Below, in pieces: positions 31,733-38,653 of a stretch of 38,653 nt of DNA. Both the position numbers and the translations under genes were made by a program. This DNA comes from Bordetella parapertussis. Its GTDB lineage: Bacteria; Pseudomonadota; Gammaproteobacteria; Burkholderiales; Burkholderiaceae_B. The DNA lies in contig CAMAYM010000013.1 of assembly GCA_945862495.1 (NCBI GenBank), positions 1 to 38,653 of the forward strand, written 5' to 3'. How positions within the stretch are numbered: position 1 is the first letter of the stretch; each line of letters opens with the position of its first letter. The notes beneath the pieces are model-generated. The model searched no databases and was not told where the DNA came from. It worked only from the letters and a program-made list of their open reading frames with translations.

Positions 31733-34700
31733 TTAATTTAAGGCCTGAGCCAGAAGCACAGCGGTATGCGTGGCCTCTGCATCAGCGCCATCTTGGATTT
31801 GGTGTCGGCAGCTGGTGCCGTCCGCCACAATGACCGTGCCCTCAGCACGACTGCGAATAGCAGGCAGCAGAGACAACTCGGCCATCGCCATAGATGCGGC
31901 ATGGTGCTCAGCTTCGTAACCAAAGCTTCCTGCCATGCCGCAGCAGGATGACTCAATGGTCGAGACCTTCAGGCCTGGAATCCAGCTCAAGACAGTTTGG
32001 ACAGGTGTTAGGGCATCAAACGCTTTTTGATGACAATGGCCGTGCAGCATGGCGGTATTGGTCTCAATGGCTTTGAGCTCAAGTGTAAAGCGCCCGGCCT
32101 TTTGTTCGTTGACTAAGAACTCTTCAAACAAAAAGGAATGTTGCGCGAGTAACTTGGCTTCGTCGCCATATCCGTAGTCTAAAAATTCGTCACGCAAGGT
32201 CAATAAACAGGAGGGCTCGAGCCCCACAATCGCTACGCCGCGCTTGACGAAAGGTATGAGCGCATCCAGTGTGCGTCGGGCTTCGGCTTTGGCTTGGTCC
32301 ACCATGCCCGCAGAGAGGAAGGTGCGGCCACAGCACAACGGCCGTTCGCCTGGGCGTTGATTCAAATGGACGGTATAACCCGCAGCCTGCAATACGCGCT
32401 GAGCGGCATAGGCATTTTGCGTATCAATATAGTTGTTGAACGTATCGACAAACAGCAACACTTCGCGACCGGAGGCGGTGGACGTTTGTTCGGTCTGTTG
32501 TCCAAGAAAGCTCGTTTTAAAACGTGGCAAGGAGCGTTCTGTTGCAAACCCGAGTGCGCGCTTTGTCATCGCACCGACCACGGGTGTGTGCTCCAAGGCG
32601 CTCAATAGGCCACCCATGCGACTCGCGATGCCCGCATAACGCGGCATATACGCGACGAGTCGTTCACGCAGGGTCGTGCCGTGACGGTTGGCCCAAGCCG
32701 CACGGGCTTCGATTTTCATCTTGGCCATGTCGACGCCGGTTGGGCAATCGCGCTTGCAACCTTTACAGGAGACGCATAGATCGAGCGTTTCTTTAACTTC
32801 GGGACTTGCTAAGCCTTCGGTACCCAACTGACCAGAGAGGGCCAGTCGCAAGGTATTGGCACGGCCACGTGTCAGGTGTTGCTCGTCTTTGGTGATGCGA
32901 TAGCTTGGGCACATCGTACCGGCATCAAACTTGCGGCAATGCCCATTGTTATTACACATTTCGATGGCTGAGGCCAAGCCGCCGCTTGCGTCGACACCCG
33001 TTCCAGGCGCCGTTTCCACCCCAGTCATTGGGTCACGTAAAACGTTCCAGGCGGACCAGTCCAATGCTGTCGGTGTCGAGGCGACGGTATAGCCGGGGGC
33101 AAAACGGAAATTACTGCGATCATCCATTTTGGGAGGATGAATCATCTTGTTGGGGCTGAAGCGATTCTCAGGATCAAACAGGGTTTTGATTTCTGCAAAC
33201 GCTTGATGAATACGTGGACCATATTGCCACGATACCCATTCACCGCGACACAGACCATCTCCATGCTCGCCTGACAAGGCACCTTTGTATTCGCGTACGA
33301 GGGCAGAGGTTTCTTCGGCAATTGCACGCATTTGTGCCGCGCCTTCACGACGCATATCTAAAATTGGGCGGACGTGCAGGGTTCCCACGCTCGCATGGGC
33401 GTACCAGGTACCCTCCGTGCCATAGCGGTTAAAGACTTCGGTCAGGCGGCTTGTGTAGTCGGCCAAGTGCTCAAGAGGGACGGCACAGTCCTCGACAAAA
33501 GAAACCGGCTTTCCGTCGCCTTTCATGCTCATCATGATGTTCAAGCCAGCTTTGCGGACATCCCATAGTGCCTTTTGCGCCTTGGCTTCGGGCATTTTGA
33601 CTACGCAATTAGGCAAGCCCAGATCGCTCATAAGCGTGTCGAGCACATCGAGTTGCTGAATCAACTCCGCTTGATTTTGTCCGGCAAACTCTACCAATAA
33701 AATGGCCGCCGGCGAACCGACCAAGGCTTTTTCAATGACAGGTCTGAACGCGGGATTTTCCATCGCCAGCTCAATCATGGTCCGGTCGACGAGTTCAACC
33801 GCAGTAGGTTTGAGTTTGACAATATGCTGGGCGGATTCCATGGCTTTATAAAAGCTTTGGAAATTTACAACTCCCAGTGTTTTGTGTTCGGGTAGGGGAG
33901 AAAGCTTGAGTGTGATTTGGCGACTATAGGCGAGAGTGCCTTCTGAGCCCACCAACAAATGCGAAAGGTTGGCGACTCCGTCATCGGTATACGCACGCGG
34001 ATTTTGGCAGTCGAACAGGTCGATGTTGTAGCCTGCGACACGTCGCAACACCTTTGGAATGCGCTCAGCGAGTTCGCCGCGCTCACGCGTTGCGATTGTT
34101 TTGAGCGTTTCTAAAATGCCTTCAAGCCTCGCGCCTTGAACGGGATGTTTGAGTGAGCCGAAATGCGCCTGCGTCCCATCCGGCAGCACAGCATCAATGC
34201 CGAGCACGTTATGCACCATGTTGCCGTACTCGATCGAACGCGAGCCACAGGAATTGTTGCCCGTCATGCCGCCGATGGTGCACTGCGCACCCGTAGAAAC
34301 ATCAACGGGGAACCACAGGCCATAGGGCTTGAGCCAGGCATTGAGATGGTCCAACACAATGCCGGGTTCGACCGTGAGGGTGCGAGCCTGTTCATCGAAA
34401 TTAACGACGCTGCACAGCCAACGGCTGTTGTCGATGATGAGCGCATCGCCTACAGTCTGTCCGCATTGACTCGTGCCCGCCCCTCGTGACAGTACCGCGA
34501 CTTTTTGATCACGTGCAATGTCGAGCGCGCGCAGGACATCGGCCTGATCGCGAGGGATCACCACGCCAATTGGCGTGATTTGGTAGATCGAGGCATCGGT
34601 TGAGTAACGCCCACGGCTGGCACCATCGAACAACACATCCCCTCGCAATTCCTTTGACAGTAGTTGCGCGAGAGGCGAGCTGACGCCAGATTTAGTCGGT

Positions 34701-34747
34701 GAAAAGAAAACCGGCTTGGGGAGTGCAGGAGAGGCTAGGGTGCTCAT
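31733..34747 (-). CDS. Fused FAD-linked 2-hydroxyacid dehydrogenase with Fe-S domains
   Basis: A 1004-residue flavo-iron-sulfur dehydrogenase, similar in architecture to YdiJ and to GlcD plus GlcF joined. The VAO-type FAD domain lies at about 55-200 (VAVLSRGAGTSQCGQTVGDA, TIGGMTGNNSCGSRSIEYGN); the FAD-oxidase C domain at about 230-540 includes LSGEHGDGLCRGEW. Then comes a ferredoxin-like region with CNNNGHCRKFDAGTMCPSY and CVSCKGCKRDCPTG (about 610-690), and CCG domains (LCCGRTFLSAG, SCCGMAGSFGYE). It would oxidise a D-2-hydroxyacid (D-lactate, glycolate or D-2-hydroxyglutarate) to the oxoacid and pass electrons to the respiratory chain. ATGA overlap with the class V aminotransferase gene upstream implies coupled translation. 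Confidence 0.92.
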   Translation of the reverse strand: MSTLASPALPKPVFFSPTKSGVSSPLAQLLSKELRGDVLFDGASRGRYSTDASIYQITPIGVVIPRDQADVLRALDIARDQKVAVLSRGAGTSQCGQTVGDALIIDNSRWLCSVVNFDEQARTLTVEPGIVLDHLNAWLKPYGLWFPVDVSTGAQCTIGGMTGNNSCGSRSIEYGNMVHNVLGIDAVLPDGTQAHFGSLKHPVQGARLEGILETLKTIATRERGELAERIPKVLRRVAGYNIDLFDCQNPRAYTDDGVANLSHLLVGSEGTLAYSRQITLKLSPLPEHKTLGVVNFQSFYKAMESAQHIVKLKPTAVELVDRTMIELAMENPAFRPVIEKALVGSPAAILLVEFAGQNQAELIQQLDVLDTLMSDLGLPNCVVKMPEAKAQKALWDVRKAGLNIMMSMKGDGKPVSFVEDCAVPLEHLADYTSRLTEVFNRYGTEGTWYAHASVGTLHVRPILDMRREGAAQMRAIAEETSALVREYKGALSGEHGDGLCRGEWVSWQYGPRIHQAFAEIKTLFDPENRFSPNKMIHPPKMDDRSNFRFAPGYTVASTPTALDWSAWNVLRDPMTGVETAPGTGVDASGGLASAIEMCNNNGHCRKFDAGTMCPSYRITKDEQHLTRGRANTLRLALSGQLGTEGLASPEVKETLDLCVSCKGCKRDCPTGVDMAKMKIEARAAWANRHGTTLRERLVAYMPRYAGIASRMGGLLSALEHTPVVGAMTKRALGFATERSLPRFKTSFLGQQTEQTSTASGREVLLFVDTFNNYIDTQNAYAAQRVLQAAGYTVHLNQRPGERPLCCGRTFLSAGMVDQAKAEARRTLDALIPFVKRGVAIVGLEPSCLLTLRDEFLDYGYGDEAKLLAQHSFLFEEFLVNEQKAGRFTLELKAIETNTAMLHGHCHQKAFDALTPVQTVLSWIPGLKVSTIESSCCGMAGSFGYEAEHHAASMAMAELSLLPAIRSRAEGTVIVADGTSCRHQIQDGADAEATHTAVLLAQALN

Positions 34748-35958
34748 GATGCGTTGGCGAAATAGTCCATGCCTGCAGCCACACCACTACCCGCGAGTTT
34801 GACGCCAGAAAGTTTCAGACCCATTTCGATACCGGTGAGCGTCGCGAGCAACGTCAGATCGTTGCTATCACCCAAATGACCAATTCGGAACATTCTGCCT
34901 TTGAGCTTGCCCAAACCCGTGCCGAGCGACAAGTCAAAGCGTTGTTGTACTAATTTGCGGATTGCATCGGCATCAACACCGACGGGTGTGATGACGCCCG
35001 TCAAAATAGGTGAGTACACGCTCGGGTCGGCACACTGAATCGGCAAGCCCCAGGCGTTGACGGCGGTACGCACGCCAGCTGCCCAGCGTTGATGGCGGGC
35101 AAAGACATTTTCCATGCCTTCCTCCGTCAGCATATCAATCGCCTCAGACAGGCCATAGAGCAAGTTGGTGCAGGACGTGTAGGGCCAGTAGCCATCCTTA
35201 TTCATTTCAATGATTTCATCCCAGGCCCAAAAGGAGCGTGGAAGATTAGCGGTCTTTGAAGCCTCGATGGCGCGCGGTGATAACGCGTTGAAGCTAATGC
35301 CTGGAGGCAACATCAAGCCTTTTTGCGAGCCACTGACAGACACATCGATGCCCCACTGATCGTGCCTAAAGTCAGCACTGGCCAAGCCAGAGATCGTATC
35401 AACGATCAAGAGAGCAGGGTGTTTGGCATCGTCAATGGCTTTGCGCACTGCAGCGATATCAGAGGTCACGCCTGTCGATGTTTCGTTATGCACCACACAG
35501 ACAGCCTTAATGGCATGTGATTTGTCTTCAAGTAGCCGCGCATGGATCATGTCTGCCTGAACACCGCGGCGCCAACCCGGTGCGTTGGGCAAATGTTCGT
35601 CTTGACCTTGCCAGGACATGATTTCAGTCTTGAGGCCGATGCGCGTCGCGAGTTTGTTCCAAAGCGAGGCAAATTGACCTGTTTCAAACATCAGAATGTG
35701 GTCGCCTGCGCTGAGCGTGTTGACCAAGGCTGCTTCCCAAGCACCCGTTCCTGATGCGGGGTAAATCACGACCGGATGTTCCGTCTTAAAAATAGTTTTC
35801 ATCCCCTCTAAGACCTTGCGACCTAACGCACCAAACTCTGGTCCACGATGATCAATGGTCGGTAGGCTAATCGCACGCAAAATACGATCTGGCACAGGGC
35901 TCGGACCAGGAATCTGCAAAAAATGGCGACCAGTGGGGTGAAAATTAAGCTTAAGCAT
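34744..35958 (-). CDS. Class V aminotransferase (serine/alanine-glyoxylate type)
   Basis: A 404-residue PLP enzyme. Features: the opening HFLQIPGPSPVPDRIL, the phosphate-binding turn YPASGTGAWEAAL, the PLP-N aspartate in LLIVDTISGLASADF (Asp187), and the Schiff-base lysine in VSGSQKGLMLPPGI (Lys213). ATG 35958 is chosen, with GGAG eight bases upstream; the frame runs up to 36024 but has no plausible sequence there. It overlaps the FAD/Fe-S dehydrogenase gene by ATGA. It would transaminate glyoxylate or a related oxoacid. Confidence 0.92.
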   Translation of the reverse strand: MLKLNFHPTGRHFLQIPGPSPVPDRILRAISLPTIDHRGPEFGALGRKVLEGMKTIFKTEHPVVIYPASGTGAWEAALVNTLSAGDHILMFETGQFASLWNKLATRIGLKTEIMSWQGQDEHLPNAPGWRRGVQADMIHARLLEDKSHAIKAVCVVHNETSTGVTSDIAAVRKAIDDAKHPALLIVDTISGLASADFRHDQWGIDVSVSGSQKGLMLPPGISFNALSPRAIEASKTANLPRSFWAWDEIIEMNKDGYWPYTSCTNLLYGLSEAIDMLTEEGMENVFARHQRWAAGVRTAVNAWGLPIQCADPSVYSPILTGVITPVGVDADAIRKLVQQRFDLSLGTGLGKLKGRMFRIGHLGDSNDLTLLATLTGIEMGLKLSGVKLAGSGVAAGMDYFANAS

Positions 35959-36058
35959 GAAGGCTCCAATTTGGATAGTTGGAGAAAAATACCATAAGGC
36001 GTACCAAGATTGGTTTAATCCCAAGGATTGCCGATCGAAATCACCAAAATTGAACCGT

Positions 36059-36748
36059 CTAGGACGGGCTGTTTGGCTCTTGAATGGGCAAGCTGAGTGT
36101 CATGCCCGTACGGGCTTTAAACCTATCAAGATCGGTGGCGGCGTCGATGTCAAAGACAAAGTGGTCAACGACCGTGACAAAACGGTGAACGTCATCAGAA
36201 TGGGAATGAATGTAGTCGCGACACGTCATGCCGGAAGCAAGGACGTGTCGCATGACTAAATTGGTCAACATGACTGGGTTTCCGCGTTGCTGACTCACGA
36301 CGGGATACACAATGGTGCACTCTGGGGGGCGATGGTCAAAAGCATGCACGCAAGCGGAATAGTCAGCAGCCTCCATGAGGGGCTGATCGGCGAGGGCAAT
36401 CAATACAGGCAATTGTGTGTTCTGTTCGGCAAGCGCAGCGAGCCCAAGCAACACAGAGGACTGCTGGCCTTGGTCTGGATGAGTATTGCGAACGATTAGC
36501 AAGTGGGCACCAGAGGTGTCCATGATGCGAGTGAGTTCAGCTTCGACCGGATTAAAAAAATAGCCAGTCACAACGACGATGTTTGAGGCGCCTGCCGTCA
36601 GGAGCGCAGAAATCTGGCGTTCAAGCAAGGTTTGTTCGCACACCCTCAATAGACATTTTGGAATCCGACCGAGGCGCGATCCCTCGCCCGCTGCGAGCAA
36701 GAGGGCCATAAATGGCTGGGTGACTGCAGCCTTGAAGGTGCTACGCAT
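36059..36748 (-). CDS. MobA/MocA-like nucleotidyltransferase
   Basis: A 229-residue member of the family that transfers CMP or GMP to molybdopterin. Signature LLLAAGEGSRLGRIPK (about 16-31, with the K for phosphate binding), then NTHPDQGQQSSVLLGL, and the metal-binding Asp in LIALADQPLMEAADYS. RGNPVMLTN and the tail DIDAATDLDRFKA complete the MocA pattern. MocA acts in cofactor supply for xanthine-dehydrogenase-type enzymes; no such enzyme is encoded in this window. It lies 34 bases after garD and 100 bases before the aminotransferase gene. Confidence 0.85.
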   Translation of the reverse strand: MRSTFKAAVTQPFMALLLAAGEGSRLGRIPKCLLRVCEQTLLERQISALLTAGASNIVVVTGYFFNPVEAELTRIMDTSGAHLLIVRNTHPDQGQQSSVLLGLAALAEQNTQLPVLIALADQPLMEAADYSACVHAFDHRPPECTIVYPVVSQQRGNPVMLTNLVMRHVLASGMTCRDYIHSHSDDVHRFVTVVDHFVFDIDAATDLDRFKARTGMTLSLPIQEPNSPS

Positions 36749-36782
36749 AGATGAAATTAAGTCAGCGATTTATATGAGCAAT

Positions 36783-38351
36783 TTAAGTGATCGGTGCTGG
36801 ATTAAACAACACAAGCGCGTTATGAATTTTCCAATGCTCCGCCCAAGTTTTGCGTCCGCTGGCGATATCAAGCATCAAATGAAAAATTTCCCATCCCAAC
36901 TCATCTAGCGTGAGCTCGCCGTCTGCCACACGCCCAGCATTGACATCCATCAAGTCATGCCAGCGGCGGGCCAAATCTGAACGTGTCGCCACTTTGATGA
37001 CCGGGCAATGGGCTAGGCCATAAGGCGTACCACGACCAGTCGTAAAAATATGCAGATTCATGCCCGCGGCCAACTGAAGCGTTCCGCAGATAAAGTCGCT
37101 CGCGGGCGTGGCGGCATACACCAGCCCACGCTGATCGCGCGCAAGTTTGTTGCCAGGTGACAGTACGCTTGAAATGGGGGCGGAGCCGCTTTTAATAATC
37201 GAGCCCATCGCTTTTTCAACAATATTGGCCAAGCCACCGGCCTTATTGCCCGGTGTCGTATTGGCGCTGCGGTCAACCTTGCCACGTGCCAGGTATTTGT
37301 CATACCAGTCGAGTTCGGCGACGATATCGCGAGCAACCTCTGGTGTGGCAGCACGTGAGGTCAACTGGTCTACGCCATCACGCACTTCCGTGTTTTCGCT
37401 AAACATCACGGTGGCACCGGCGCGCACCAGCAAATCAGCGGCTTTACCGAGTGCGGGATTTGCGGTCACACCACTCAGCGCATCGCTGCCGCCGCATTGC
37501 ATTCCAACCACCAGTTCGCTAGCGGGGACGGTTTCACGTTGACGTTGATTGAGCCTGTTGAGATGAACGGAGGCTTCTTGCATGATGGCATCAATCATCG
37601 ACATAAAGCCGACATGCTTGGGGTCTTGCAGACAAACGGTATCCACGCCTGTTGAGCGGTCATCTTTGATAGGAAAGCTGCCGGGTGGCATGAGACGATC
37701 TGGTTGGAGCTTTTCACAGCCCAGGCTCACCACCATGACTTCCCCGCCAAAGTTAGGGTTCAGGCTGATATTGCGCACGGTCCGGATCGGAATGACGGCT
37801 TCGGGGGCGTCAATCGCCACCCCACAGCCGTAGGCATGATCGAGTCCGACGACATCGTCGACGTTTGGATATTTGGGCAACAGCTCACTTTTGATGCGCT
37901 GGACAGCAAAGTCAACGACACCGGCAACACATTGAACAGTCGTGGTGATGCCAAGTAAGTTACGCGTACCGACCGAGCCATCTTCATTGCGATAGCCCTC
38001 AAAGGTATAACCCTCGAGGGGGCCACCTAGATCCGGCTTGACGGTCGCGATGGGCAGGTTTTCAAAGTTTCTTGCCTCAGGCATTCTGAGTAAGCGCTCA
38101 TGAATCCAGCTTCCAGCAGGGATGTCTTTGAGGGCAAAGCCAATAGTGACCCCATAACGGGTCACAGGCTCATCCGTTTTAAAGTCGACTAGGGCGACCT
38201 TGTGCGCCTGTGGCACTTTGTCCTTGAGGATGAGTCCATCCAAAACAACCGTTCCAGCCGCAAGACCGCCGTCATTGCCTACAATGGCGACGTTGTCGTT
38301 TGGATGCATTTTGATTAAAAGAGGAGTGCTACCAGTCAAGGAAGTGGCCAT
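36783..38351 (-). CDS. garD: Galactarate dehydratase GarD
   Basis: A 522-residue UxaA/GarD dehydratase that converts galactarate to 5-dehydro-4-deoxy-D-glucarate. The N-terminal SAF-like part (NVAIVGNDGGLAAGTVVLDG, GSWIHERLLRMPEA) precedes the large domain with GYRNEDGSVGTRNLLGITT, LDHAYGCGVAIDAPEAVIPI, SLNPNFGGEVMVVSLGCEKL and VVGMQCGGSDALSGVTANPA. Residue pattern and length follow E. coli GarD (523) very closely. It diverges from a tartrate dehydratase gene with 73 bases between starts, so both may share regulation. The minus-strand start has only a weak ribosome-binding site. Confidence 0.93.
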   Translation of the reverse strand: MATSLTGSTPLLIKMHPNDNVAIVGNDGGLAAGTVVLDGLILKDKVPQAHKVALVDFKTDEPVTRYGVTIGFALKDIPAGSWIHERLLRMPEARNFENLPIATVKPDLGGPLEGYTFEGYRNEDGSVGTRNLLGITTTVQCVAGVVDFAVQRIKSELLPKYPNVDDVVGLDHAYGCGVAIDAPEAVIPIRTVRNISLNPNFGGEVMVVSLGCEKLQPDRLMPPGSFPIKDDRSTGVDTVCLQDPKHVGFMSMIDAIMQEASVHLNRLNQRQRETVPASELVVGMQCGGSDALSGVTANPALGKAADLLVRAGATVMFSENTEVRDGVDQLTSRAATPEVARDIVAELDWYDKYLARGKVDRSANTTPGNKAGGLANIVEKAMGSIIKSGSAPISSVLSPGNKLARDQRGLVYAATPASDFICGTLQLAAGMNLHIFTTGRGTPYGLAHCPVIKVATRSDLARRWHDLMDVNAGRVADGELTLDELGWEIFHLMLDIASGRKTWAEHWKIHNALVLFNPAPIT

Positions 38352-38424
38352 GGCTCTGTTTTTTTAACGATAATGACGACACATCTTATACCGACCTTTC
38401 TTTAAACGCAGACACTTTACAAAA

Positions 38425-38653
38425 ATGAAAATTGTTGAAATTCGCGAGTCCACCCGCCCAATCAAGTCGAACATTAGAAACGCCTATATTGATTTCTCGA
38501 AGATGACCTTGAGCTTAGTCGCCGTGGTGACGGACGTGATCCGAGATGGCAAGCCTGTGATTGGATACGGATTCAACTCTAACGGTCGTTATGGTCAGGG
38601 CGCGTTGATGCGAGAGCGTTTCATTCCTCGCGTGCTTGAAGCGGCGCCCGATA
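38425..38653 (+). CDS. tarD: Enolase-superfamily D(-)-tartrate dehydratase, N-terminal part (cut by window end)
   Basis: Only 76 codons are in the window. The N-terminal capping domain of a mandelate-racemase-type enzyme is seen: KIVEIRESTRPIKSNIRNAY, then IDFSKMTLSLVAVVTDV and GYGFNSNGRYGQGALMRERF. This matches what is recalled of the Bradyrhizobium D-tartrate dehydratase TarD, which makes oxaloacetate from D(-)-tartrate. The catalytic Lys and metal ligands lie beyond the edge. The start lies 73 bases from the divergent garD start. Confidence 0.82.
   Translation, partial: MKIVEIRESTRPIKSNIRNAYIDFSKMTLSLVAVVTDVIRDGKPVIGYGFNSNGRYGQGALMRERFIPRVLEAAPD

Overview
The window reads like a mid-GC betaproteobacterial (Burkholderiales, perhaps Alcaligenaceae-type) chromosome. 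Supporting signs are an RpoD with a long Lys/Ala/Pro-rich N-terminal extension, three tricarboxylate-type (Bug/TctC) periplasmic binding proteins without membrane partners, many solitary catabolic enzymes, and a lysine/alanine sigma factor followed by a CAU tRNA. Genus-level placement is not possible from reading alone. No phage, transposase, CRISPR array or rRNA was seen.

Positions 1-4566 hold the housekeeping end. The 3' part of rpoD overlaps by one base a LuxR-type regulator whose receiver domain has lost its phosphorylation residues. A heavily frame-disrupted gene of unknown function follows, then a tRNA with a CAU anticodon and a terminator. Convergent to these lies a two-gene exported pair, an ankyrin-repeat protein and an OmpA-domain protein (4567-5883).

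Positions 6193-10915 hold an aminotransferase, a YchJ-family protein and a short-chain dehydrogenase in close series. A sulfur unit follows: a periplasmic two-domain rhodanese, a YeeE/YedE transporter and a 56-residue exported or membrane peptide, ending in a strong bidirectional terminator. Positions 10951-14523 carry a cupin and two Bug proteins around trhO (tRNA U34 hydroxylase), again closed by a bidirectional terminator.

Positions 14546-21049 form a minus-strand peptide-type ABC import operon (binding protein, two permeases, two ATPases, all overlapping or tightly spaced) that ends in an aspartoacylase/succinylglutamate-desuccinylase-like metallohydrolase. A near-consensus sigma-70 promoter stands in front of it. 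Positions 21211-29996 are a series of small-molecule catabolic genes: old-yellow-enzyme reductase, crotonase, HpaI/GarL aldolase, isochorismatase-like amidase, nitroreductase, Bug protein, prolyl-tRNA editing protein, class III CoA-transferase and N-acyl-D-amino-acid deacylase.

Positions 30013-38653 hold a minus-strand run of six genes: galactarate dehydratase, MocA-like nucleotidyltransferase, class V aminotransferase, a fused FAD/Fe-S 2-hydroxyacid dehydrogenase, a nitroreductase and a zinc-less MDR oxidoreductase. The window edge cuts a divergent D(-)-tartrate dehydratase gene. The overall theme of the right half is uptake and oxidation of organic acids, aldarates, hydroxyacids and acylated amino acids or peptides. 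Most of it is conventional. The points that stand out are the rpoD-coupled pseudo-receiver regulator, the broken gene behind it, the crotonase lacking one catalytic glutamate, and the coupled hydroxyacid dehydrogenase/aminotransferase pair.
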